A DNA stretch of 64,000 nucleotides, from contig CAVZIL010000007.1 of the NCBI GenBank assembly GCA_963775505.1, positions 248,001 to 312,000 on the forward strand, given 5' to 3'. A program made the position numbers and the translations under genes. The number at the start of each line of letters is the position of its first letter. The first letter of the stretch is position 1. The DNA is from JAIBJN01 sp963775505 (GTDB lineage Bacteria; Actinomycetota; Thermoleophilia; Gaiellales; Gaiellaceae). The notes beneath the pieces were generated by a model. The model was not told the origin of the DNA. It did not search any database and saw only the letters and a program-made list of their open reading frames with translations. Positions 52,477 to 61,811 of this stretch are shown here, one piece after another.

Positions 52477-53522
52477 CTAGCCGAAGAAGGTCTTAGCGGC
52501 CTCGTAGAACTCGGGCGGCACGGTCTTCAGCTCGGCCACGGCGTCGCGGAGCGGCACGGCGACGATGTCGTCGCCTCGAAGGGCGGTCATCGTGCCCCAG
52601 TGCCCCTCGTGGACGAGGTCGGCCGCCTGGAGGCCGTAGCGCGTGGCGAGGATGCGGTCGCGGGCCGTCGGCGTCCCTCCGCGCTGGACGTGGCCGAGGA
52701 CGGTGACGCGCGTCTCGTAGCCGGTGCGCTCCTCGATCTCGCTCGCGAGGACGTGCCCGACTCCCCCCAGGCGCACGTGTCCGAACTCGTCTGCAGCCAC
52801 CTCCTGGGCGATCTGCCGCTTCTCGCCCGAGGCGTACGTCAGCTCGTAGCCCTCGCTCACGACCACGAGCGAGAAGTCCTTGCCGCGCTCGTGCCGGCGC
52901 TGGATGTCCTGCAGGCCTCCTCCACCGTGATCGGCTGCTCGGGGATGAGGATCACGTCGGCGCCGCCGGCCATGCCGCTCATGACGGCGATCCACCCCGT
53001 GTGCCGGCCCATGACCTCGACGACCATGACGCGGTTGTGCGATTCCGCCGTCGTGTGCAGCCGGTCGATGGCCTCGGTCGCCACGGTCAGCGCGGTGTCG
53101 AAGCCGAACGTGTAGTCAGTCGCCGAGAGGTCGTTGTCGATCGTCTTCGGGACGCCCACGACCGGGAATGCATGCTCCTCGAAGAGGCGCGCCGCGACGC
53201 CCAGCGTGTCCTCTCCGCCGATGGCGACGAGCGCGTCCAGGCGCTCCGATTCGACGTGCTCGAGGACGCGCTCGACGCCGTCCTCGAGCTTGAACGGGTT
53301 CGTACGAGACGTCCCCAGGATCGTTCCGCCGCGCGGCAGGATCCCCGAGATCGCCCGCTCGTCGAGCGGCTGGAGCTTGCGCTCGACGAGGCCGCGCCAG
53401 CCCTCGCGGACGCCGACGACCTCGTGACCGCGGTCGAGCGACCTCCGCGTGACCGCGCGGATGACGGCATTCAGGCCCGGACAGTCCCCACCCCCGGTCA
53501 GGAGTGCGACACGCTTGCTCAC
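52477..53522 (-). CDS. pfkA: 6-phosphofructokinase, PPi-type signature (frame break)
   Basis: Phosphorylates fructose-6-phosphate. About 348 residues: LLTGGGDCPGLNAVIRAVTR, GGTILGTSRTNPF, GGEDTLG in place of the ATP-type GGDGS, PKTIDNDL with lysine in place of PGTIDND, and VMGRHTGWIA. These residues are those known in PPi-dependent enzymes (for example Amycolatopsis methanolica), so PPi use is likely. The frame changes at 52908-52909; one missing G restores EEACRDIQRRHERGKDFSLV. GTG 53522. Confidence 0.92.
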
Positions 53523-53617
53523 TTCCTAACTTCGGCTCCGCGCGGTCGTCTCTTTGGACGTACCCAGCCTGAACGATGGGCCGACTTCGACCGTGGCGAG
53601 GAGGTGACGACGACGGA

Positions 53618-53702
53618 TGCCGAAGGCGGGGATCGAACCCGCACGGGGCAGAGCCCCACTGGATTTTGAGTCCAGCGCGTCTTCCAGTTCCGCCACTTCG
53701 GC
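53618..53702 (-). tRNA. tRNA-Leu(CAA)
   Basis: Class II tRNA of 85 nt: acceptor GCCGAAG/CTTCGGC, anticodon stem CTGGA/TCCAG with loop CTCAAAA (anticodon CAA), long variable arm GGGGC-TCT-GCCCC, T-arm GCGGG-TTCGATC-CCCGC, discriminator A. CCA is not encoded. Divergent from livK. Confidence 0.97.
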
Positions 53703-53736
53703 GCGATCCATGGAAGGCTCATCGTATCGGCAGGGG

Positions 53737-53766
53737 TTGCAAGGGCGTTGAACCCGGGTTCATAAT
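53737..53766 (+). promoter_or_regulatory. livK promoter with palindromic operator in the spacer
   Basis: TTGCAA (53737-53742), 18-bp spacer, CATAAT (53761-53766). The 14-bp perfect palindrome TGAACCCGGGTTCA at 53749-53762 fills the spacer and overlaps the -10, an ideal position for a repressor. The leader would be about 60 nt with a GAGGAGGAG ribosome binding site at 53825-53833. Confidence 0.55.
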
Positions 53767-53835
53767 CGCGGGCACCTTCGAACGGTGCTCGCCGGGTGCA
53801 GCGCCGAAAAGGAATCGGGCGAAAGAGGAGGAGTA

Positions 53836-55227
53836 GTGAAACGAAGGACGATTTTGGCGTTACTGGTGCTGCTGATCGGCGTCTTCGCCCTCGTGGCTGC
53901 AGGCTGCGGCGGCGACGACGACGACGATGAAGCCGCCGCCACGGGCGAGGCTGATGGAGGCGACGGGGTGGAGCTGCCGCCGGTCACCGCACTGCCGTCG
54001 GCATCGTGCACCGACATCGAGTACGAGGGAGAAGGGGATCCGCAGGCCTTGATCGCGACCGATCTGCCGCTGCAGGGATCCTCGCGAGCCCAGTCGCTGC
54101 AGGTCACTGGGGCGGTCCGGCAGTACCTCGACTCGATCGGCTGGAAGGCCGGGGACATCAACATCGGCTACCAGTCGTGCGACGACGCGACGGCCCAGGC
54201 CGGCACGTGGGATTCGGCCAAGTGCAGCTCGAACGCGAACTCCTACGCGGCAGAGCCGAGCATGCTCGGGCTGATCGGCACGTTCAACTCGGGCTGCGCC
54301 CAGATCATCATCCCGGTCCTGAATCAGGCGCCGGGCGGCGCCATGGCGATGGTCTCGCCGGCGAACACGTACGTCTGCATCACTCAGACCGCCCCTGCCT
54401 GCGCGGACGACGAGCCGGACAAGTACTACCCGACCGGCACCCGCAACTACGCGCGGGTCGTGGCCAACGATGCCTACCAGGGCGCGGCCGTGGCCGAGTT
54501 CATGCAGGCGCAGGGGGTCACGAAGCTGTACCTCCTCAACGACGAGCAGTCGTACGGCCTCGGCGTCGCCTCGAACACCCGGGACGCGGCTGCGTTCCTC
54601 GGCATCGAGATCGTCGGCTTCGAGGCGTGGGATCCGAAGGCCTCGAGCTACGAGGCGATCATGAACCAGGTCCGGGAGTCGGGAGCCGACGCTCTGTTCC
54701 TCGGAGGCCTGACCGACGAGAACGGCGCCCAGCTCATCCAGGACAAGGTGAGTGTGCTCGGTCCGAACGACGGCGACGTCCAGCTGTTCCTGCCGGACGG
54801 CTTTTACCAGCAGTCGACGATCGACGAGGCGGGTGTCGAGAACACTCGCGGGGCCTTCTTCTCGGTCGCCGGTCTCCCGGTCGACGAGTTCTCGTCCGAG
54901 GCGGCCCAGGAGTTCATCACGACCTTCGAGGGGACGCTCGGCGGCGAGCCCGTCGACCCGTACTCGATCTACGGGGCGCAGGCCGCCCAGGTCCTCCTGG
55001 AAGCGATCGCGGCCTCGGACGGAAGCCGGACGAGCGTGATCGAGCAGATGTTCGCGACGGACTGCCAGGGGTGCTTCCTCGGTGACTTCACGTTGAGCCC
55101 CGAGGGCGACCCGATCTCGAGCGGCGACATCGTCAACATCAGCATCGGCATTGGCCAGGAGGAGATCGAACCACACGAGACCCTCGCGCCGGCGCAGGAG
55201 ACGGTCGACGCTGCACTTGGTCTTTAG
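53836..55227 (+). CDS. livK: Branched-chain amino-acid-type ABC transporter substrate-binding lipoprotein
   Basis: 463 residues. A lipoprotein signal ends in the lipobox LVAAGC, followed by an Asp/Glu-rich linker (GGDDDDDEAAAT) and a type I periplasmic binding fold: LIATDLPLQGSSRAQSLQV, LGLIGTFNSGCAQIIIPVLN, YARVVANDAYQGAAVAEFMQ, LFLGGLTDENGAQLI. The ligand is not certain; amino acids are typical for this family. GTG 53836 with GAGGAGGAG close upstream. First gene of the liv operon. Confidence 0.92.
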   Translation: MKRRTILALLVLLIGVFALVAAGCGGDDDDDEAAATGEADGGDGVELPPVTALPSASCTDIEYEGEGDPQALIATDLPLQGSSRAQSLQVTGAVRQYLDSIGWKAGDINIGYQSCDDATAQAGTWDSAKCSSNANSYAAEPSMLGLIGTFNSGCAQIIIPVLNQAPGGAMAMVSPANTYVCITQTAPACADDEPDKYYPTGTRNYARVVANDAYQGAAVAEFMQAQGVTKLYLLNDEQSYGLGVASNTRDAAAFLGIEIVGFEAWDPKASSYEAIMNQVRESGADALFLGGLTDENGAQLIQDKVSVLGPNDGDVQLFLPDGFYQQSTIDEAGVENTRGAFFSVAGLPVDEFSSEAAQEFITTFEGTLGGEPVDPYSIYGAQAAQVLLEAIAASDGSRTSVIEQMFATDCQGCFLGDFTLSPEGDPISSGDIVNISIGIGQEEIEPHETLAPAQETVDAALGL

Positions 55228-55246
55228 ATAGCACCGACTAAGGCGG

Positions 55247-55276
55247 CTCGGGGGAGGGCCTCGGCCCTCCCCCGAG
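55247..55276. repeat. 14-bp perfect hairpin between livK and livH
   Basis: CTCGGGGGAGGGCC, TC, GGCCCTCCCCCGAG; the top pair would open to make a CTCG tetraloop. It starts 19 nt after the livK stop and lies 21 nt before livH. No T run. Such hairpins after binding-protein genes often stabilise the upstream message. Confidence 0.7.
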
Positions 55277-55297
55277 GCCCTACGAGAACGAGGTGAG

Positions 55298-56365
55298 ATG
55301 ACAGTCGAGGCGCAACCGGAACGGCCATCGCCCCGCCAAGCGCTCGGCAGGCGGCGACGGCCGAGCGTGACCTCGATCATCGGAGTCGTCTTTCTGGCTC
55401 TGATCGTCGCCTGGCTCCTTCGGAACCTCATCTCGGATCCGGAGCTCTTCGTCCAGATCTCGCTCATCGGGGTCACCACGGGATGCGTCTACGCGCTCGT
55501 GGCGCTGGGGTACACGCTCGTCTACGGAATCCTCCAGCTGATCAACTTCGCGCACGGCGACGTCTTCGCCCTCTCGGGCCTCGTTGCGTACTCGATCTCG
55601 ATCAATCTGCTCAACCTGACGGGAGACACCGCGACGATCGCGCTGATCGGTGGGCTCTTCCTGACGCTGGTGCTGGCGGCGGCCTTTGCGGCGAGCCTGA
55701 ACTTCACGATCGAGTTTCTCGCCTACCGGCGTCTGCGGGACCAGCCGCGCCTCACGATGCTCATCACCGCGGTGGGAATGTCGTTCATCGTCTCGAACAT
55801 CGCTCTCTACTTCTACGGCGTGCGCTTCTACAGCGCCTCGAATCTGATTCAGTCGGGCGCGGCGTTCACCATCGGCGAGATCTCGGTCCGGTGGAACCAG
55901 CTGGTGGTCGTGCTCATCACGGTTCCCGTGCTGCTCATCCTCACCTGGCTGGTCAGGTCGACGAAGCAGGGCAAGGGAATGCGTGCCGTCGCCCAGGATC
56001 AGGACGCGGCCGCGATGATGGGGATCAACGTCAACCGGACGATCTCGTTCACGTTCATCCTGGCCGGCTCCCTTGCCGGCGCCGCGGGCCTGCTCTTCCT
56101 GCTCCTCTTCAACATGCGCTACAACACCGGCTTCGAGCTGGGGCTCATCGCCTTCACGGCTGCCGTGCTCGGCGGCATCGGCAACCTGGCCGGCGCCGCC
56201 CTGGGCGGCATTCTCATCGGGCTCATCCAGTCGTGGAACGAGGGGCTGACGCACTGGGCGGCCGGTGGCTCGTGGACCCGCTCGATCGTGTTCGCCATCC
56301 TGATCGCCATCCTCGTGTTCCGCCCGGAGGGGCTGCTCGGCGAGCGGACGCCGGAAGGGGCCTGA
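55298..56365 (+). CDS. livH: ABC transporter permease LivH
   Basis: 355 residues, about eight helices. Family landmarks: YALVALGYTLVYGILQLINF AHGD (in pieces), RLTMLITAVGMSFIVSN, KGMRAVAQDQDAAAMMGINV (the ATPase contact), AFTAAVLGGIGNLAGAALGG. ATG 55298; overlaps livM by TGATG. Confidence 0.94.
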   Translation: MTVEAQPERPSPRQALGRRRRPSVTSIIGVVFLALIVAWLLRNLISDPELFVQISLIGVTTGCVYALVALGYTLVYGILQLINFAHGDVFALSGLVAYSISINLLNLTGDTATIALIGGLFLTLVLAAAFAASLNFTIEFLAYRRLRDQPRLTMLITAVGMSFIVSNIALYFYGVRFYSASNLIQSGAAFTIGEISVRWNQLVVVLITVPVLLILTWLVRSTKQGKGMRAVAQDQDAAAMMGINVNRTISFTFILAGSLAGAAGLLFLLLFNMRYNTGFELGLIAFTAAVLGGIGNLAGAALGGILIGLIQSWNEGLTHWAAGGSWTRSIVFAILIAILVFRPEGLLGERTPEGA

Positions 56366-57612
56366 TGGCGACCGAGAGCACCGCCCAGCCCGGCGTCGGC
56401 GATCGCCTGCGCGGCGCCTGGAGACAGCTCCCGCCGCGGTGGCGGAGCCTCATCCCCGGCCTCGCGGTGCTCTCAGTGGCGGCGCTCTATCCCGTCTACT
56501 ACGACAGCCTGCCTACCGGCGTGCCCGTCATCCAGAACTTCCCGAGCGTGGCCACGGCCGTGATCATGATCGTCTTCATCATGATGGCCGTCGGCCTCAA
56601 CATCGTCGTCGGCTACTGCGGGCTGCTCGATCTCGGCTACGTGGCGTTCTATGCCGTGGGGGCATATACGGCAGGGTGGCTCGCGTCTGGGCACTTCCAG
56701 CAGGTGAAGGTCCACATCGGCTCGGCGGGGATCTCCACCGAGACGCAAGGGATCCACCTCAACATCTGGATCGTCCTCCTGATCGCGGGCGCGCTCACCG
56801 CGCTCGCCGGAATCCTGATCGGCCTCCCGACGCTGCGACTGCGCGGGGACTACCTGGCGATCGTGACCCTCGGGTTCGGCGAGATCATCCCGCAGTTCGT
56901 CAACAACGGCGACGACGTCCGTCCCGGGCCGGAGGTCTTCAACCTGACGAACGGCAGCTTCGGCATCAACCCGATCGACGCGCCGGGCTTCGGGCAAGGC
57001 CTGAACGACTCGCTCGGCCTGCCGCTCAACTTCCAGCAGTCGTTCGACCGGGTCAACCTCTTCTACTGGAGCGCGCTCGCCCTGCTCCTGATCACGATCT
57101 TCTGCTCGGTGCGGCTGCGCGACTCGCGACTCGGCCGTGCCTGGGTGGCCATCCGCGAGGACGAGACCGCCGCGGCTGCGATGGGCGTGCCGCTGATGCG
57201 CACGAAGACATGGTCGTATGCCATCGGCGCCTTCTTCGGCGGTGTCGCAGGCGCGTACTACGCGAGCTTCAAGGCCGGCGCCTTTCCCGCGGACTTCTAC
57301 TTCAACATCTCCGTCTTCCTGCTCTGCATGGTCATCCTCGGCGGGTTGGGGAGCGTCTGGGGCGTCGTCATCGCGGGCGGAATCCTCACGTGGCTGAACC
57401 AGGAGGGGCTGGCGAACATCGGGAGCTGGCTGAACCGGGAGACGCCGCTCAGGTTCGAGGTGACCGAGGTCCAGTTCGGGCTTTACGGCGTCATCATCGT
57501 GCTGATGATGCTCTTCCGACCCGTCGGGCTGATACCGGAATCGCGCCACAAGCGCGAGCTCGAGGAAGGCGGTCTTGCCAGCGACACCCTCTACGGAGAG
57601 CGGCACGAGTGA
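56365..57612 (+). CDS. livM: ABC transporter permease LivM
   Basis: 415 residues with about ten helices: GLNIVVGYCGLLDLGYVAFY AVG (in pieces), LPTLRLRGDYLAIVTLGFGE, the coupling motif AIREDETAAAAMGVPLMRTK, and VVIAGGILTWLN. An extended loop (residues about 110-130 and 190-225) faces outward. Ends with a charged cytoplasmic tail. The stop overlaps livG by TGATG. Confidence 0.94.
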   Translation: MATESTAQPGVGDRLRGAWRQLPPRWRSLIPGLAVLSVAALYPVYYDSLPTGVPVIQNFPSVATAVIMIVFIMMAVGLNIVVGYCGLLDLGYVAFYAVGAYTAGWLASGHFQQVKVHIGSAGISTETQGIHLNIWIVLLIAGALTALAGILIGLPTLRLRGDYLAIVTLGFGEIIPQFVNNGDDVRPGPEVFNLTNGSFGINPIDAPGFGQGLNDSLGLPLNFQQSFDRVNLFYWSALALLLITIFCSVRLRDSRLGRAWVAIREDETAAAAMGVPLMRTKTWSYAIGAFFGGVAGAYYASFKAGAFPADFYFNISVFLLCMVILGGLGSVWGVVIAGGILTWLNQEGLANIGSWLNRETPLRFEVTEVQFGLYGVIIVLMMLFRPVGLIPESRHKRELEEGGLASDTLYGERHE

Positions 57613-58403
57613 TGGCCGACGACAACCTCCTCGTTGCGCAGCTGGTTCGGAAGGAGTTCGGCGGCCTCGTCGCCGTCAACGACGTGGACTTCGTGATCCC
57701 GCGCAAGAGCATCGTCGGCCTGATCGGGCCGAACGGCGCCGGCAAGACGACGTTCTTCAACATGCTGACGGGCGTCTACAAGCCGACTGCGGGGGCGATC
57801 GAGTTCGACGGCACTGACATCACCGGCAAGCCTCCCCACCAGATCACGAAGCTCGGCGTCGGCCGGACCTTCCAGAACATCCGCCTCTTCCAGTACATGA
57901 CCGCGATCGAGAACGTCCAGGTCGGCATGCACCACCGGCTCAAGGGCGGCATCTTCGGCTCGATCTTCGGGCTTCCCCGCGTTCGCCGCGAGGAGAAGGA
58001 GTCGATCGCCTCCGGCCGCGAGCTCCTTGCGTTCTGCGGGCTCAAAGGCCGCGAGAACTCGCTTGCGCGGAACCTCCCGTACGGCGACCAGCGCCGCCTC
58101 GAGGTGGCGCGCGCGCTTGCGACGGATCCGCAGCTGCTCCTGCTCGACGAGCCGACCGCCGGCATGAACCCGCAGGAGACCGCGGCCTTCACCGAGTTCA
58201 CCTCGAAGCTTCGCGAGGAGCAGGGGCTGACCGTGCTCCTGATCGAGCACGACATGAAGGTCGTCATGGGCATCTCGGACCGGGTCACGGTGCTCGACTA
58301 CGGCGAGAAGATCGCCGAGGGCGCCCCGGCCGTCGTTCAGAACGACGAGCGGGTGGTCGAGGCCTACCTCGGGAAGGCGGCAACGACGGGAGCGACGTCG
58401 TGA
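57612..58403 (+). CDS. livG: ABC transporter ATP-binding protein LivG
   Basis: 263 residues: Walker A GPNGAGKTT, Q-loop VGRTFQNIRLFQ, signature in the degenerate LivG form NLPYGDQRRLEVARAL, Walker B LLLLDEPTAGMNP, H-loop LIEHDMKVVM. Overlaps both neighbours. Confidence 0.95.
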   Translation: MADDNLLVAQLVRKEFGGLVAVNDVDFVIPRKSIVGLIGPNGAGKTTFFNMLTGVYKPTAGAIEFDGTDITGKPPHQITKLGVGRTFQNIRLFQYMTAIENVQVGMHHRLKGGIFGSIFGLPRVRREEKESIASGRELLAFCGLKGRENSLARNLPYGDQRRLEVARALATDPQLLLLDEPTAGMNPQETAAFTEFTSKLREEQGLTVLLIEHDMKVVMGISDRVTVLDYGEKIAEGAPAVVQNDERVVEAYLGKAATTGATS

Positions 58404-59203
58404 GCGAATCGCCGCACGAGACCGGGCAGGCGCCCGCGCAGCCCGCGCACCAGCCCGCGTCCGCGCAGGAGGCGACCGGCGGGCGAAACGGCGCCATCCT
58501 CGAAGTCGAGGACATCCACACCTACTACGGCGCGATCCATGCCCTCAAGGGGATCACGGTCGAGGTCCGCGAAGGCGAGATCGTGACGCTGATCGGCGCC
58601 AACGGGGCGGGCAAGTCGACGACGCTCCGCTCGATCAACGGCCTCAACCACCCGCGGACCGGGACGATCCGCTTCCAGGGGCAGGACATCACCAACGCCG
58701 CGCCGCACAGGGTCGTCGCCTTGGGGATCTCCCAGTCGCCCGAGGGGAGGAAGCTGTTCCCGCGCATGAGCGTCCTCGAGAACCTGGAGATGGGGACGTT
58801 CCAGCTGAAGGACCGCTCGACGTTCAACGACGACCTCGACCGGGTCTACACCCTCTTCCCGCGGCTCGCCGAGCGGAAGACGCAGCAGGCCGGCACCCTC
58901 TCCGGAGGCGAGCAGCAGATGGTGGCGATGGGCCGCGCGCTCATGGCCCGACCGAAGCTGCTCATGCTGGACGAGCCGTCCATGGGCCTCGCCCCGATCT
59001 TCGTCGAGCGGATCTTCGAGATCGTCGTCGAGATCAACAAGCAGGGGACGCCGATCCTGCTCGTCGAGCAGAACGCCCTCATGGCGCTCGACGTCGCGAA
59101 CCGGGGCTACGTCATGGAGACGGGCCTCATCGCCCTCACGGACGACGCCGACGTCCTCGCGAAGAACGAGCAGGTCCAGAAGGCCTACCTCGGCATCGAC
59201 TAG
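58400..59203 (+). CDS. livF: ABC transporter ATP-binding protein LivF
   Basis: 267 residues with a 35-residue Pro/Ala-rich N-terminal extension (QAPAQPAHQPASAQEATG) before the domain: Walker A GANGAGKST, Q-loop ISQSPEGRKLFPRM, signature LSGGEQQMVAMGRAL, Walker B LLMLDEPSMGLAP, H-loop LVEQN. Pairs with LivG. Last gene of the operon. Confidence 0.95.
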   Translation: MSESPHETGQAPAQPAHQPASAQEATGGRNGAILEVEDIHTYYGAIHALKGITVEVREGEIVTLIGANGAGKSTTLRSINGLNHPRTGTIRFQGQDITNAAPHRVVALGISQSPEGRKLFPRMSVLENLEMGTFQLKDRSTFNDDLDRVYTLFPRLAERKTQQAGTLSGGEQQMVAMGRALMARPKLLMLDEPSMGLAPIFVERIFEIVVEINKQGTPILLVEQNALMALDVANRGYVMETGLIALTDDADVLAKNEQVQKAYLGID

Positions 59204-59231
59204 CGGCTCCGGCGCGCCCAGCCTCCCCGAA

Positions 59232-59237
59232 TAGACT
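59232..59237 (+). promoter_or_regulatory. -10 element TAGACT of polA
   Basis: Exactly six bases before the polA ATG, within the 40-nt gap after livF. Confidence 0.45.
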
Positions 59238-59243
59238 CGGGGC

Positions 59244-61811
59244 ATGCCGAAGACGCTGACCGGGGCCGAGCTCCAGGTCGACGACGCCCCCGCGCGCGAG
59301 GCCGAGCTCTTCCTCGTCGACGGGAACAACCTCGCCTACCGGGCGTACTTCGCGCTGCCGGAGGAGCTGGCCACGACCGAGGGCTTTCCCACGAACGCCC
59401 TCCTCGGCTTCACCAACATGCTCTTCAAGCTCCTCTCCGACTACCGCCCCAAGGGCGTCGCGGTCGCCTGGGACACGAGCCCCGTGCACCGGAAGGAGCT
59501 CTCCCCGGACTACAAGGTCGAGCGGCGGCCGATGCCCGATCTCCTGCGGGAGCAGTTCCCGCACTTCCGGCCGATCGTCGAGGCCTTCGGGTACCGAAAC
59601 CTCGAGTTCGAGGGCTGGGAGGCCGACGACGTCATCGCCACGCTCGCCACTCGGGCCGACGAGTCCGGGGTGAAGACCTGCGTCGTGTCGACCGACCGCG
59701 ACGCGTTCCAGCTCTGCACCGGAAACGTCTGCCTGATGATGACGCCGCGCGGCGTTGCGGACGTCCACGTCTACACGCCCGAGCGCGTCTTCGCGCGGTA
59801 CGGGGTCACGCCCGACCAGGTACCGGACTTCATCGGGCTCAAGGGCGACACGTCCGACAACATCCCCGGCGTTCCCGGGATCGGGGACAAGACGGCGGGT
59901 CAGCTCATCGCGCAGTACGGCTCGCTCGAGGGCGTGCTCGAGCACGTCGACGAGCTCTCGCCGGCCCGGGCGAGGGCGCTGCGCGAGCACGCGGAGCAAG
60001 CGCTCGCGTCGAAGGAGCTGGCGACGATGCGCCGGGACCTCGAGCTCGACGTCGATCCCGCCGCGCTCGTGCTGTCGCCCCCCGACCGCTCGCAGCTGAA
60101 GGAGATCTTCCGCCGCTTCGAGTTCCGCAACCTCCTCGGCCGTGTCGACGAGCTCGACGAGGCGCTCCCGGCAGCGGCCGTCGAGGTGGCCGGCGTCGAC
60201 GTCGCCTGGCGTGAAGGTGAGCTCGACCAGGTCGTCGGCCCGGCGGCCCTGGCTCTCGAGGGCGACCGCTTCGCCCTGGCGCGCGAGGGGGAGGAGGTCG
60301 TGGTCGGACCGTGGGGACCCGAGAGCTCGGCACGGCTGCGCGACGCCGCTCTCGTCGTCCACGACGCCAAGGCGGCACGGCTCGAGGCGACCGACGACAC
60401 GCTGCTCATGGCCTACCTCATCGATCCCGGCCGCTCCGCTTACCAGCTGGACGACCTCGCCGCCGAGTACGGCGTCGAGCTCGTCCCGCAGCCCGCGGCC
60501 GACGAGGAGACGGCCGCGCTCGTCCGTCACGCGGCCGCGGTGCTCCGCCTCGATCCCCAGCTCCGGGCACGGATCGCCGAGCGCGGGCTCGATCCGCTGT
60601 ACCGCAAGGTCGAGCTGCCTCTGAGCGCTGTGCTCGCCGCGATGGAGGACGTCGGCGTCCGCATCGACACCTACCGGATGGGCGAGATCACCGCGCGGTT
60701 GGCCGAGCGCGTCGAGGAGCTGGAGGCGCGGGCCCACGAGCTCGCCGGGGAGGAGTTCGTGCTCGGCTCCACCCAGCAGGTCGCGCGCATCCTCTTCGAA
60801 GTGCTCGGCCTCACCGCGGGCCGCCGGGGCAAGACCGGCTACTCGACCGACGCCCGCGTGCTGCGCTCGATCCGCTCCGAGCACGAGATCGTCGGGGTGA
60901 TCGAGGAATGGCGGGAGTACTCCAAGCTCCTCAACACCTACCTCGAGCCGCTGCCGAGCCTGATCTCGCCCGAGGACGGGAGGCTGCATACGCACTTCAA
61001 CCAGGCGGTCGCCTCCACGGGGCGGCTCTCGACGTCGAGCCCGAACCTGCAGGCGATCCCGATCCGCACCGAGCTGGGGCGGGAGATCCGGAGCGCGTTC
61101 GTCGCCGAACCGGGCTTCCGGCTCCTCTCGGCGGACTACTCGCAGGTCGAGCTGCGGATCCTCGCGCACGTCTCCGGCGAGCCGAAGCTCCGCGAGGCGT
61201 TCGCCGCTGGCGAGGACATCCACGCGGCGACCGCCGCCGAGGTGCTCGGGAAGGAGCGCGCCGAGCTGACCAAGGACGAGCGGAACGTGGCCAAGATGGT
61301 CAACTTCGGGATCATCTACGGGATCTCGGCGTTCGGGCTCTCCGAGAACCTCGACATCCCGCGCGAGGAGGCCCAGACGTACATCGACACGTACCTCGCG
61401 CGCTTCCCGCACGTCCAGGACTTCATCCAGCGGACGATCGAGCAGGCCGAGCGCGACGGATACGCGATCACCCTTTTCGGCCGCCGGCGGCCCGTGCCGG
61501 AGCTGAAGGCGCGCAACCGCCAGACGCGTGGATTCGGCGAGCGGCTGGCGGTCAACTTCGTCATGCAGGGGACGGCCGCCGACATCATCAAGGCGGCGAT
61601 GGTGTCCATCCACAGGCGCCTGCGCGAGGAGGGGAGGGCCGCGCGCCTCGTCCTGCAGGTGCACGACGAGCTCCTCCTCGAGGTCCCCGAGGTGGAGACC
61701 TCGGCGGTGCGCGACCTCGTCCGCGAGGAGATGTGCGGCGCCTACCCGCTCGACCCGGCGCTGGCGGTCGACATCGGCGTCGGCGACGACTGGAACGAAG
61801 CCAAGTCGTGA
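59244..61811 (+). CDS. polA: DNA polymerase I
   Basis: 855 residues: 5'-3' exonuclease (FLVDGNNLAYRAYFAL, STDRDAFQL, GDTSDNIPGVPGIG), a degenerate 3'-5' exonuclease-like domain, and the polymerase with motif A LLSADYSQVELRILAH, motif B KMVNFGIIYGISAFGL and motif C LQVHDELLLEVP. The proofreading region lacks the DxE motif (reads ALALEGDRFALA), so proofreading is probably absent, as in other actinobacteria and Taq. ATG 59244 with a leaderless-type -10. Confidence 0.96.
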   Translation: MPKTLTGAELQVDDAPAREAELFLVDGNNLAYRAYFALPEELATTEGFPTNALLGFTNMLFKLLSDYRPKGVAVAWDTSPVHRKELSPDYKVERRPMPDLLREQFPHFRPIVEAFGYRNLEFEGWEADDVIATLATRADESGVKTCVVSTDRDAFQLCTGNVCLMMTPRGVADVHVYTPERVFARYGVTPDQVPDFIGLKGDTSDNIPGVPGIGDKTAGQLIAQYGSLEGVLEHVDELSPARARALREHAEQALASKELATMRRDLELDVDPAALVLSPPDRSQLKEIFRRFEFRNLLGRVDELDEALPAAAVEVAGVDVAWREGELDQVVGPAALALEGDRFALAREGEEVVVGPWGPESSARLRDAALVVHDAKAARLEATDDTLLMAYLIDPGRSAYQLDDLAAEYGVELVPQPAADEETAALVRHAAAVLRLDPQLRARIAERGLDPLYRKVELPLSAVLAAMEDVGVRIDTYRMGEITARLAERVEELEARAHELAGEEFVLGSTQQVARILFEVLGLTAGRRGKTGYSTDARVLRSIRSEHEIVGVIEEWREYSKLLNTYLEPLPSLISPEDGRLHTHFNQAVASTGRLSTSSPNLQAIPIRTELGREIRSAFVAEPGFRLLSADYSQVELRILAHVSGEPKLREAFAAGEDIHAATAAEVLGKERAELTKDERNVAKMVNFGIIYGISAFGLSENLDIPREEAQTYIDTYLARFPHVQDFIQRTIEQAERDGYAITLFGRRRPVPELKARNRQTRGFGERLAVNFVMQGTAADIIKAAMVSIHRRLREEGRAARLVLQVHDELLLEVPEVETSAVRDLVREEMCGAYPLDPALAVDIGVGDDWNEAKS

